A stretch of 54,566 nucleotides of DNA from JBBIPA01 sp037443085 (GTDB lineage Bacteria; Chloroflexota; Dehalococcoidia; GIF9; UBA5629): the NCBI GenBank assembly GCA_037443085.1, contig JBBIPA010000008.1:1-54566 (forward strand), written 5' to 3'. The notes under the pieces were generated by a model. That model did no database searches and had not been told where the DNA came from. It saw nothing but the letters and a program-made list of their open reading frames with translations. The first letter of the stretch is position 1. Every line of letters starts with the position of its first letter. The position numbers were made by a program, and so were the translations under genes. Shown here piece after piece: positions 25,503 to 32,342 of the stretch.

Positions 25503-26309
25503 ATGAAAATATTGTTAGTTATAATACTTGTGGTAGCAACTACACTGACGGCATGTATGCCTTCAATCACACCGCCGGTAGCGCCAACCAAACTCCGAAT
25601 CATTACTGAGACATATCCACCATTCAACTTTGTTGATAGTAACAAAAATGTCGTTGGCAAAAGTACCGAAATTGTCGAAGCGATTTTGCAAGAGCTAGGC
25701 GCTCCCGGCATTCCTATCGAAGTAATGCCGTTGGCAGACGGCTTGAGTCTGGCGCAGAAAGGTCCTAATGTAGCGATATTCTCGATCAACAGGACTCCTC
25801 AACGCGAAACATTGTATAAATGGGTAGGCCCCATTGGGAATTACGAACAGGCATTTTATGCCAGGAAAGGCTCCAGCATAACATTGAGCAGGCTCGAGGA
25901 CGCTAAAATTGTGGGTAAGATCGGTGTCTATAAGGGCGACGCTGGGAATCAGTTTCTTACTGCACAGGGGTTTACTAATCTTGACGAGAGCTTGAACGAT
26001 GTTGAAGCGCTGAGAAAACTTATTGATAACAAGGTGCAGCTCTGGCTGGGTAACACAGAGGGATTGGAGATTACCGCCCGAGAGGCGGGGGTAAATGCTG
26101 AGGACATCATGGCTCTGCCTGTGGTAGCCATACGGGCAGGCCTCTACGTAGCTTTTAGCAAAGATGTTTCTGGCAGCACCGTGGCAGCGTGGCAAAACGC
26201 TCTCAACTCCCTGAAGCAAAAAACTGATATCGATGGCAAGACGGTCTACGATAAAATAAATGCCAGATATGATGATCCTGATTACATAAGGAGCTTGTTA
26301 CAGAAATAA
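25503..26309 (+). CDS. Solute-binding lipoprotein, SBP_bac_3 (amino-acid type)
   Basis: A 268-residue family-3 extracellular solute-binding protein. The signal peptide ends LTAC, with C18 lipidated. LRIITETYPPFNFVDSNKNV, GKSTEIVEAILQEL and SINRTPQRETLYKWVGPI are classic for polar amino-acid binding proteins, and the domain pair continues to the end. No permease or ATPase gene lies beside it, so it may serve as a sensor or use a transporter elsewhere. AAAGGAG stands upstream of the ATG. It lies 25 bp after the repeat lipoprotein, both inside the segment bounded by duplicated neighbour fragments. Confidence 0.9.
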   Translation: MKILLVIILVVATTLTACMPSITPPVAPTKLRIITETYPPFNFVDSNKNVVGKSTEIVEAILQELGAPGIPIEVMPLADGLSLAQKGPNVAIFSINRTPQRETLYKWVGPIGNYEQAFYARKGSSITLSRLEDAKIVGKIGVYKGDAGNQFLTAQGFTNLDESLNDVEALRKLIDNKVQLWLGNTEGLEITAREAGVNAEDIMALPVVAIRAGLYVAFSKDVSGSTVAAWQNALNSLKQKTDIDGKTVYDKINARYDDPDYIRSLLQK

Positions 26310-26319
26310 TCGTCTTATC

Positions 26320-26383
26320 GGTCAACCGTCAACCCTGACATCCTGAGCAGGCAAGCTTTGGGCAATTTTGAAGAGCGAGCTAT
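26320..26383 (+). repeat. Right copy of direct repeat (fragment of the ligase gene)
   Basis: This is a degenerate copy of 23009-23073, joined directly to the 3' end of the helicase gene with about 170 bp of the original spacing lost. It has no open frame of its own. It shows that the fusion gene end and helicase end were once adjacent here as well. Confidence 0.8.
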
Positions 26384-27933
26384 AGCTCCTCTATCTCCAG
26401 TATCCGGTCTACCCGAAATACCCTTTCTGCCTTCCGTTCCCGGCAAAAGGCTTGCAGGCCGAGATAAATGACCCCATTAAACTCCATCTCGCCGACATAG
26501 CGCGGCTCGATCACCCGTTTCGACTTCTCATCGCTGGGTTTGAGGTAGACAATGCGCAGGGCGGTGCCATGTGCTATTGCCCTTTCAATTATGGCGACCT
26601 TATCATCAACCGGGCAGGACTCTTCAGCTTTGTCATACTGGTACTTCGTCAAAAACTTCATTATCTTGTAATCTGTCCAGATATGCTTCTTGGCCAGTGG
26701 TTTCTTCAGCACAATGCCGTCCAGCCTGGTGCATCGGCTCAGGGCTACATACATCTGACCGTGGGCGAAGGTACCCCGGCCGATATCAATTATCACTTTA
26801 TCGAAGGTTTTCCCCTGGCTCTTGTGAATGGTCACCGCCCAGGCGAGCATCAGCGGATACTGGGTGAAGGTGCCCACCACCTCTGACTGTAGCTGCCCGT
26901 CCTCGATGAAAAACTTGAAAATTTCCCATACCCAGGGAGTGACCTCCACCGCTTCACCGTTGGCCAGCTCCACGAATAGCACCGGCGTGCTGTCCCGCTC
27001 GATGGCTACGGCGGCGATTTTGCCTATGGTGCCGTTTACCCAGCGCCGGCTGCCGTCGTTGGTGAGCATCATAATCTGCGCTCCAGCCTTTACCTTCAGC
27101 TCTACTGCCGTGGGCAGATACTCCTTGCCGAACTCCCCGTCGATTCTGCCGTTGAAGGTATACAGCGTGCCGTCGAGCTTATCCAGTTGCTGGTTGTTAA
27201 TGCGTTCCGCCATCTCATTGGTGGTGGTCAAATACACGTAAAAATCATCCAGGGGCGGCTCATAGTCATGCAGGTATCGCTGGTTAAGCAGCGCCAGCCC
27301 TTCTTCGGTGATGGTATTATTGCGGATGGCATTGAGCAGGCTGATGAACTGGTCGTCATGCTGCCGGTAAATCTTCTCCAGCTCGATAAATTCCATGTCC
27401 AGGCGGTCGAAGGCACTGGAGCTGAAAAAGTAAGGCGTTTCATAAATAGCAGAAAATGCCTGCCGCTCTTCGCCGCTCAGCACCGGCGGCAACTGGTAAA
27501 GATCGCCGACGAACAACATCTGAATGCCGCCGAAAGGTTTTCTCTTATCGGGACCGTGCAGCCGCAAGAAGGTATCCACGCAGTCGAGCAAATCAGCCCG
27601 CACCATGGAGATTTCGTCAATGAGAATGGCGTCCAGTTGCTTGTAGATGGAGCGCTCGCTATCACTCCGCCGCAGCTTCCTCACCTTCTCCACGGTCACA
27701 TCGGGCTTAAATTTGAAGAAGGAGTGGATGGTCTGTCCTTTCACGTTCAGCGCTGCCACGCCGGTGGGAGCCAGCACCACCACCTTCTTATTGGTGTTGT
27801 TGCGGAAGTAATCGAGCAGCGTTGACTTGCCCGTCCCTGCCCTACCGGTGACAAAGACGTGCTTGACGGTATGCTCCATCATCTCCAGCGCCTGATGGAA
27901 CTGCTCGTTGATTTCTATGGGGGTATTAGGCAC
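26380..27933 (-). CDS. Pif1-like AAA helicase with C-terminal WYL-like domain
   Basis: A 517-residue superfamily-1 helicase. Walker A is VTGRAGTGKST (about residues 29-38), Walker B LIDEISMVRADLL, then MLFVGDLYQLPPVL and, near residue 400, MLAWAVTIHKSQGKTFDKV and YVALSRCTRLDGI, all typical of Pif1/RecD2-type helicases. The last 70 residues (ALRIVYLKPSDEKSKR, RVFRVDRILEIEEL) resemble a WYL domain, a ligand- or nucleic-acid-sensing module. I place the start at the GTG at 27933, two bases after the stop of a small upstream gene; a longer frame would run antiparallel-free through that gene in another register and has no similarity. It acts on DNA in the cytoplasm. Confidence 0.88.
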   Translation of the reverse strand: MPNTPIEINEQFHQALEMMEHTVKHVFVTGRAGTGKSTLLDYFRNNTNKKVVVLAPTGVAALNVKGQTIHSFFKFKPDVTVEKVRKLRRSDSERSIYKQLDAILIDEISMVRADLLDCVDTFLRLHGPDKRKPFGGIQMLFVGDLYQLPPVLSGEERQAFSAIYETPYFFSSSAFDRLDMEFIELEKIYRQHDDQFISLLNAIRNNTITEEGLALLNQRYLHDYEPPLDDFYVYLTTTNEMAERINNQQLDKLDGTLYTFNGRIDGEFGKEYLPTAVELKVKAGAQIMMLTNDGSRRWVNGTIGKIAAVAIERDSTPVLFVELANGEAVEVTPWVWEIFKFFIEDGQLQSEVVGTFTQYPLMLAWAVTIHKSQGKTFDKVIIDIGRGTFAHGQMYVALSRCTRLDGIVLKKPLAKKHIWTDYKIMKFLTKYQYDKAEESCPVDDKVAIIERAIAHGTALRIVYLKPSDEKSKRVIEPRYVGEMEFNGVIYLGLQAFCRERKAERVFRVDRILEIEEL

Positions 27934-27934
27934 T

Positions 27935-28114
27935 CTATCCCCATCTGCCGGCGAGTATCTTCGCCAGGCGCTTATAGCCAGCGGAGGACACCCACTTTTT
28001 GGCCCACTCTTCAATGGCCTGAACACCATCGGGATACTGCTCTCTTATTTTTTCAATTTCAAGTGATGCCTCATTAGCGGCATCATCCATTTTCTTGGCG
28101 TCGAATTCTGGCAT
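27935..28114 (-). CDS. Small hypothetical protein upstream of the helicase
   Basis: A 59-residue acidic/basic helical protein: MPEFDAKKMDDAANEASLEI, a middle with QYPDGVQAIEEWAKKW and the end YKRLAKILAGRWG. AGGAGG lies 6 bp before the ATG, one of the best ribosome sites in the window. Its TAG stop is followed after one base by the helicase GTG, so translation is probably coupled. I do not recognise the family. Position suggests an accessory or regulatory partner of the helicase. Confidence 0.65.
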   Translation of the reverse strand: MPEFDAKKMDDAANEASLEIEKIREQYPDGVQAIEEWAKKWVSSAGYKRLAKILAGRWG

Positions 28115-28248
28115 CTCTTTCCTCCTACTCTATATATTAGCAGTTTGTTAGCAAGGGCGATGAGTCGAATGGTGAGCGGCGCTGTACAATACGCAGAACC
28201 AAAACATTCGAATCTAGCTTCGAATTAGCGAAATAAAGTTAGCAAATA

Positions 28249-28884
28249 CTAATAGACCAGACTGGCTAGTATTTTGAATTCCGTCTGTGATTCGGTTACA
28301 GCTTTATATTTAGGTGGAAAGGTATTTTCATATTTTTGAAAACCATCCTCATCCACTTTAAAAACTTCGCTTTCAATAAACCTGCCAGATATTTTACGGA
28401 GAGTTCCCGGTGCTAGTTCAATGGCCATAAGTGCCACAGCGAATTTACCTTCGGAATTGGTTATATCATATCTTTCGGCACATCTGAATCCGAATCTGTT
28501 ATAATATCTTGGGTTCCCATAAATAAGGACGGCTGTAAAGCCGAGGTACTTTGCTTTATCCAACGAGTATTTGATTAGAGCGCTGCCGATGCCCTGTCTT
28601 TGATAAGTGGGCAATACGCTTACTGGTCCGAAGCTGATGACCTTGTATGTTTCCCCTGTGGCATTGATTAGTTTACCGTGAGTGTACACAATATTTCCCA
28701 CCAGTTTCCCATTAAGTTCAGCAACAAAATCCAACTCGGAAATAAAATCACTACTGCTACGCATATTATGCAAACAATAATGTTCACTGCACCCAGGAAC
28801 ATATAGATTCCAAAATGCTTCGCGAGTCAATTCTTCAACCGCTCTGTATTCATTTGTTTGTTCATTTCGAATTATCAAATTCAT
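28249..28884 (-). CDS. GNAT family N-acetyltransferase (YhbS-like)
   Basis: A 211-residue GNAT. SFGPVSVLPTYQRQGIGSALI is the acetyl-CoA-binding V/I-x-x-x-x-Q-x-x-G-x-G/A motif, and VLIYGNPRYYNRFGFR is motif B as found in the YhbS subgroup, whose members acetylate small molecules or proteins. The best start is the ATG at 28884, with GGTGA upstream. The gene is clearly AT-richer than its neighbours, suggesting later arrival. It stands alone between the helicase and the tRNA cluster. The substrate is unknown. Confidence 0.85.
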   Translation of the reverse strand: MNLIIRNEQTNEYRAVEELTREAFWNLYVPGCSEHYCLHNMRSSSDFISELDFVAELNGKLVGNIVYTHGKLINATGETYKVISFGPVSVLPTYQRQGIGSALIKYSLDKAKYLGFTAVLIYGNPRYYNRFGFRCAERYDITNSEGKFAVALMAIELAPGTLRKISGRFIESEVFKVDEDGFQKYENTFPPKYKAVTESQTEFKILASLVY

Positions 28885-29042
28885 TTTTTTCACCAAGACA
28901 CGCTGGGGGAAACACTCCTAAGCTTGAAATTATATCACGTGGAATGACAGAGAAAGAAATAGTTATTCAATAAATGATTCAGATGATAATCTCGAAGAGG
29001 TTTTGTCTATTGTACAGTACTGTTATATCGAGCCTGAAATGG

Positions 29043-29115
29043 TGGGCAATACTGGATTTGAACCAGTGACCTCCTGTGTGTAAGACAGGCGCTCTAACCG
29101 CTGAGCTAATCGCCC
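29043..29115 (-). tRNA. tRNA-Val (anticodon TAC)
   Basis: Minus-strand cloverleaf: acceptor GGGCGAT / ATTGCCC, D-arm GCTCAGCGGTTAGAGC, anticodon stem CCTGT / ACAGG with loop CTTACAC (anticodon TAC), T-arm with GGTTCAAATCC. The discriminator A is followed by an encoded CCA. It reads GUA and probably GUG/GUU valine codons. It is last in a run of four tRNAs read in the same direction. Confidence 0.95.
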
Positions 29116-29123
29116 CTAAATGG

Positions 29124-29197
29124 CACGCCTGGTGGGATTTGAACCCACGGCCTCAGCCTCCGCAGGGCTGCGCTCTAATCCCCTGAGCTACAGGCGC
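29124..29197 (-). tRNA. tRNA-Arg (anticodon GCG)
   Basis: Acceptor GCGCCTG / CAGGCGT, D-arm GCTCAGGGGATTAGAGC, anticodon stem CAGCC / GGCTG with loop CTGCGGA, T-arm GTGGGTTCAAATCCCAC, discriminator G and encoded CCA. The anticodon reads GCG, decoding CGC (and CGU by wobble). Most bacteria use ACG, edited to ICG, for this box, so the G34 form is notable. Confidence 0.9.
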
Positions 29198-29202
29198 ATT
29201 GG

Positions 29203-29286
29203 TGCCGAAGGTGAGATTTGAACTCACACATCCTGTACGGATACTACGCCCTGAACGTAGCGCGTCTGCCATTCCGCCACTTCGGC
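29203..29286 (-). tRNA. tRNA-Leu (anticodon CAG)
   Basis: A long-variable-arm tRNA: acceptor GCCGAAG / CTTCGGC, D-arm starting GCGGAATGGCAGACGC, anticodon stem CTACG / CGTAG with loop TTCAGGG (anticodon CAG), variable stem ATCC...GGAT, T-loop TTCAAAT, discriminator A and encoded CCA. It reads CUG. Confidence 0.95.
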
Positions 29287-29287
29287 G

Positions 29288-29360
29288 TGGGCAGTACTGG
29301 ATTTGAACCAGTGGCCTCTTGCGTGTGAAGCAAGCGCTCTAACCGCTGAGCTAACCGCCC
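29288..29360 (-). tRNA. tRNA-Val (anticodon CAC)
   Basis: Acceptor GGGCGGT / ACTGCCC, D-arm GCTCAGCGGTTAGAGC, anticodon stem CTTGC / GCAAG with loop TTCACAC (anticodon CAC), T-arm CTGGTTCAAATCCAG, discriminator A. CGC follows instead of CCA, and tRNA-Leu begins after a single spacer base. Its body is close to that of the TAC valine tRNA, so the two are duplicates. It is first in the transcript. Confidence 0.95.
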
Positions 29361-29424
29361 CAAAGCATATCTATTTTAGTCGGAAACATCGGCTTTGTAA
29401 AACGGAGAAGCGATATTTGGGCAA

Positions 29425-29534
29425 CAGGCTGTCTGAAAATCACAATCGTAAGGTACTCGCGGGTTCCCATTGAGCCCGCGGGATCGTCACGCGCTTCGCG
29501 CTCACGATGACAATTTCTATTTTTAGATAGCCTG
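29425..29534. mobile_element. MITE-like element of about 110 bp
   Basis: Imperfect 16-bp terminal inverted repeats, CAGGCTGTCTGAAAAT at the left and ATTTTTAGATAGCCTG at the right (14 of 16 matching), enclose non-coding sequence rich in short palindromes (CGCGGGTTCCCATTGAGCCC, GCGCTTCGCGC). No open frame is inside. It lies in the 315-bp gap between the tRNA cluster and the next gene; the rest of that gap shows no other feature. I do not see a clear target-site duplication. Confidence 0.5.
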
Positions 29535-29675
29535 GTGGCAATCTTTGTTTATTCGTTCATACGTTACTTGTCCGCGCATCACCGACAGGTTATACTGAAC
29601 CTGCTGCTGGCACCTTATAGGGTCATTCTTTTTACCGAAGTTTATAAGGCAGCATAGCAGCAGCGAGCGTTACTG

Positions 29676-30146
29676 ATGAAGTGGGCATATGGACTGGTAA
29701 CGATAGTGTCTATCCTGGCAGTAATCCTGACGTTACGGTTAGCCGGTGTTTTTGAGGAGAGGGCAGCCGCTACGCCTTCCCCCAGCCTTCCTCAGGTAAC
29801 TGCGCTGCCATCGCCGCCGGTTCCGACTCCAGCTCCAGCCCCAAAGCCACCGGCTGGGTCTGCTGGTCCTCAACTGCTATCGCCCTGCAATAATTGCACC
29901 GCCGCCTGCATTACCCGGAACTGGCAATTCCAATGGCTTTCCTACAATGGGGCTACTGTGTATCGCTTCGAGCTTTCTGAGAATCCTGACCTGAGTGCAC
30001 CTCTGGTGGCGACGACGGTGGAGAGCACTTCCTATAGCTATCAGAGCGCTCTAAAGTGCGATACCCGCTATTTCTGGCGGGTGAGAGCAGTATCGCTGAC
30101 AGGCAGCGACTGGAGCCAGGTATGGAGCTTCTTAGCGACCAGGTAA
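29676..30146 (+). CDS. Membrane-anchored surface protein with one FN3-like domain
   Basis: A 156-residue protein with an N-terminal membrane anchor or signal (residues 5-24, YGLVTIVSILAVILTLRLAG), a proline/threonine-rich linker (about 33-64) and a single beta-sandwich-like domain with FQWLSYNGATVYRFELSENP, CDTRYFWRVRAVS and DWSQVWSFLATR. The domain matches the first domain of the 671-residue lipoprotein. Cysteines in PCNNCTAACI could form disulfides or bind metal. The linker suggests display outside the cell. The function is unknown. Confidence 0.75.
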   Translation: MKWAYGLVTIVSILAVILTLRLAGVFEERAAATPSPSLPQVTALPSPPVPTPAPAPKPPAGSAGPQLLSPCNNCTAACITRNWQFQWLSYNGATVYRFELSENPDLSAPLVATTVESTSYSYQSALKCDTRYFWRVRAVSLTGSDWSQVWSFLATR

Positions 30147-30270
30147 CTGCCTCCACCCAAAATAAGCACGTTTTCTTATTTTCCCCATAGAGATTTTGCC
30201 AGTGGGCACTTAAAAAGAAGAGTTGGATTGAAAAAAATTGGCGGGCACTATAGAATAATCATTCAGTGCT

Positions 30271-31197
30271 ATGAATCCGTACAAGTATCCGCCGGTGAGC
30301 CCCCGCTTTAATTTGCAATTGAAGGAAAAGAATGGCAGTTGGCTGCATTACAGGGTCAACTTTCCTATCGCCAGCCCCACCAGCCACAAGGAGCATAATA
30401 CCGCTCTGGGCGACTATTTCCAGCCGGCCGAAGGTAATCAATGGCCACTGGCGATTTTAATTCATGGCTGGGGCGACCGTAGTCTCACGCCCTGCCGTTT
30501 GCTGGCTAAAGACCTGGCCAAGAGGGGGATGGCCAGCTTTGTATTGCACACTGTATTTCATTCCACCCGTATGCCGCCAGAGATTAAGCGCCGGTCGCCC
30601 AACCTCACCGCTGACGAATGGTTCAAGGGGTACCAGACGTCGGTTATTGACGTTCGCCAGACCATTGACTGGGCGCAGAGCAACAGGGCAATTCATCAAG
30701 ATAAGATAGCCGTTATCGGCGTTAGCCTTGGCGGTATTATCTCGGCAATCTCCATGGCGGTGGATAGACGGATACGAGCCGGAGTTATTATGATAGCCGG
30801 TGGCAACTATGAAAATCCTGAGTGGCTTAAGAAAACGGGGAATAAGAAGACGGAGGCAGAGTATGCTGAGGGTCAGCGGATGTATCAGCAGTACCTTGCC
30901 GAAGTTGCTGAAAAAGGCTTTGAAAAGGTTGAACCGCCCAAGAGAAGCTACTTAACCGACCCGATGACTTTTGCCGGCGCTCTCCGCAATCGCCCGGTGC
31001 TGATGATAAATGCCTCGCTGGATGAGAGAATCCCCAGGAAGTCAACAATTGACTTGTGGGAAGCGTCAGGAAAACCTGCCATCAAGTGGCTGCCTGGCAC
31101 TCATTCCTCGGTGTGGCTGCTCTACCCCCGCATCCGCAACGAAGTCCTCCATTTTCTCGACTCAACGTTCACTATGAAGCAGTACAGGTCTCAATAA
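30271..31197 (+). CDS. Alpha/beta hydrolase (DUF1100/dienelactone-hydrolase-like)
   Basis: A 308-residue alpha/beta hydrolase. WPLAILIHGWGDR gives the oxyanion-hole strand, VIGVSLGGIIS contains the nucleophile serine, INASLDERIP the acid, and PGTHSSVW the histidine. There is no signal peptide, so it is probably a cytoplasmic esterase or peptidase-like enzyme. The segment between residues 180 and 230 is a charged lid. The substrate is unknown. It is not obviously part of an operon. Confidence 0.85.
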   Translation: MNPYKYPPVSPRFNLQLKEKNGSWLHYRVNFPIASPTSHKEHNTALGDYFQPAEGNQWPLAILIHGWGDRSLTPCRLLAKDLAKRGMASFVLHTVFHSTRMPPEIKRRSPNLTADEWFKGYQTSVIDVRQTIDWAQSNRAIHQDKIAVIGVSLGGIISAISMAVDRRIRAGVIMIAGGNYENPEWLKKTGNKKTEAEYAEGQRMYQQYLAEVAEKGFEKVEPPKRSYLTDPMTFAGALRNRPVLMINASLDERIPRKSTIDLWEASGKPAIKWLPGTHSSVWLLYPRIRNEVLHFLDSTFTMKQYRSQ

Positions 31198-31254
31198 GCT
31201 GTAAGTATATTACTGCGTGGTTCTGAGAACGTTGAAAGAAGCCGGCCTGACGTT

Positions 31255-31698
31255 TTAAGGTGTCTGTCTGCGGGCGGGCAGCATGGTCTGGTATCGTAAG
31301 AAGGGAGTCTTTAACAGCCCGGCAGGTTGTGTGGCATGATGACGGGTCGGGTTTACACCGTTTCTCACTGGTAAGGTGGTTCGGTACTTTTCCCACTCTT
31401 TGCGGGTTTCATAGAGCCTGGAAATGGTAGAACGTGCTAAGGGTAACTGCCCCTGGTGGGCAGGGGATACGTGATAGGCAATTGATGCGCCCTGTATTAT
31501 TCCCACCCGGTAATGATAGAAATCGCTGAATGTAGTGCGTGGGCGTGCCCGGTTCCTCAGAGCCTGCTGCTGTTCCACGCGTTTTTTGCGGGCATAGGCC
31601 AGCAAGCCCACGCCTATAAACGTGGTCACCGGCTCAGGTGCAAAAATAAGAGCTAGAGCCAATGACTCCAGCCCTGCCCAAATCGGAGTATTACTCAT
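31255..31698 (-). CDS. Hypothetical small membrane-associated protein
   Basis: A 147-residue protein. A hydrophobic segment at about residues 9-33 (LESLALALIFAPEPVTTFIG) is followed by a strongly basic region (YARKKRVEQQ) and a soluble arginine-rich remainder. No known motif is seen. The even codon pattern and lack of stops support translation, but ribosome-site support is weak. It lies between a hydrolase and the acetyltransferase operon. Confidence 0.5.
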   Translation of the reverse strand: MSNTPIWAGLESLALALIFAPEPVTTFIGVGLLAYARKKRVEQQQALRNRARPRTTFSDFYHYRVGIIQGASIAYHVSPAHQGQLPLARSTISRLYETRKEWEKYRTTLPVRNGVNPTRHHATQPAGLLKTPFLRYQTMLPARRQTP

Positions 31699-31762
31699 TG
31701 GTATAAATTATTAAGATAATACATCACGGGATTTTTCATGTCAACAAATCAACCTCTCACCC

Positions 31763-31825
31763 TTAATCCCTCTCCCCTTCTCAAGGAGAGAGGGAGGAAT
31801 ATTATCCAGAGGGGCCTGCCCCTCT
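31763..31825. repeat. Two adjacent REP-like palindromes
   Basis: First, CCCTCTCC and GGAGAGAGGG arms around CCTTCTCAA (related to the palindrome at 10634). Second, AGAGGGGC-CT-GCCCCTCT at 31808-31825. They lie in the gap downstream of the KamA operon and could act as its terminator, although T-runs are absent. Confidence 0.5.
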
Positions 31826-31859
31826 AAACTTCCCGTGCCAGGATATGGATTTTTCTGAG

Positions 31860-32342
31860 CTAGCTTAGTCGTTTCTGGAAGATGATTTTATCGTCATTGG
31901 GGGCGTAGAAGTCAGCAATGCGGCAGATAATCTCGTAACCCCGTGCTTTATGAAACCGCCGCGTTTTTTCGTAACCGGGTTGCGAAGAAGTTTCGATAAG
32001 GATGAGCCTTCCTTTTCTGGTGGTGATATCCTCCTCAGCGGCTGAGACCAGAGCCTTGCCTATGCCCCGGGTCTGCTGGGCGGGGTCTACGGCTAACCAG
32101 TACATGTCCCAGCTTCCCCTGGTCATGGGGATGGTACCATAGCAGACGTATCCTACCACTGAAGCATCATTTTCTGCTACCAGAATATAATAGCCTGAAT
32201 TGACCGGGTCGTTGAGGTAGTCATCGATGACCTCTTCAGCGACCACCAACTCCTCCGGCTCAAATTCAGGCGTATTCTGCAACATACGCATGATGTCTGG
32301 CTTGTCGGTGCCGGTCATCGCTCGTATGGTCGGCTTGAACAC
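31860..32342 (-). CDS. GNAT family N-acetyltransferase, last gene of the KamA operon
   Basis: A 160-residue GNAT beginning PTIRAMTGTDKPDIMRML, with WLAVDPAQQTRGIGKALV as the acetyl-CoA-binding motif and RRFHKARGYEIICRI as motif B. The start is GTG at 32342 with AGGAG 7 bp upstream, both lying inside the 3' end of the preceding ATP-grasp gene, so the two overlap by 77 bp. Acting with KamA it is placed like the AblB acetyltransferase of N-epsilon-acetyl-beta-lysine synthesis, although it could equally acetylate the ligase product. The substrate is inferred only from context. Confidence 0.88.
   Translation of the reverse strand: MFKPTIRAMTGTDKPDIMRMLQNTPEFEPEELVVAEEVIDDYLNDPVNSGYYILVAENDASVVGYVCYGTIPMTRGSWDMYWLAVDPAQQTRGIGKALVSAAEEDITTRKGRLILIETSSQPGYEKTRRFHKARGYEIICRIADFYAPNDDKIIFQKRLS

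Noticed and set aside
27187..27825. Open frame of 212 codons antisense to the helicase
   Set aside because: Overlaps the Walker A/B region of the true gene; composition is that of an antisense shadow.
27934..28029. N-terminal extension of the helicase to 28029
   Set aside because: It overlaps the 59-residue gene with its strong ribosome site and shows no helicase similarity; the GTG at 27933 is better.
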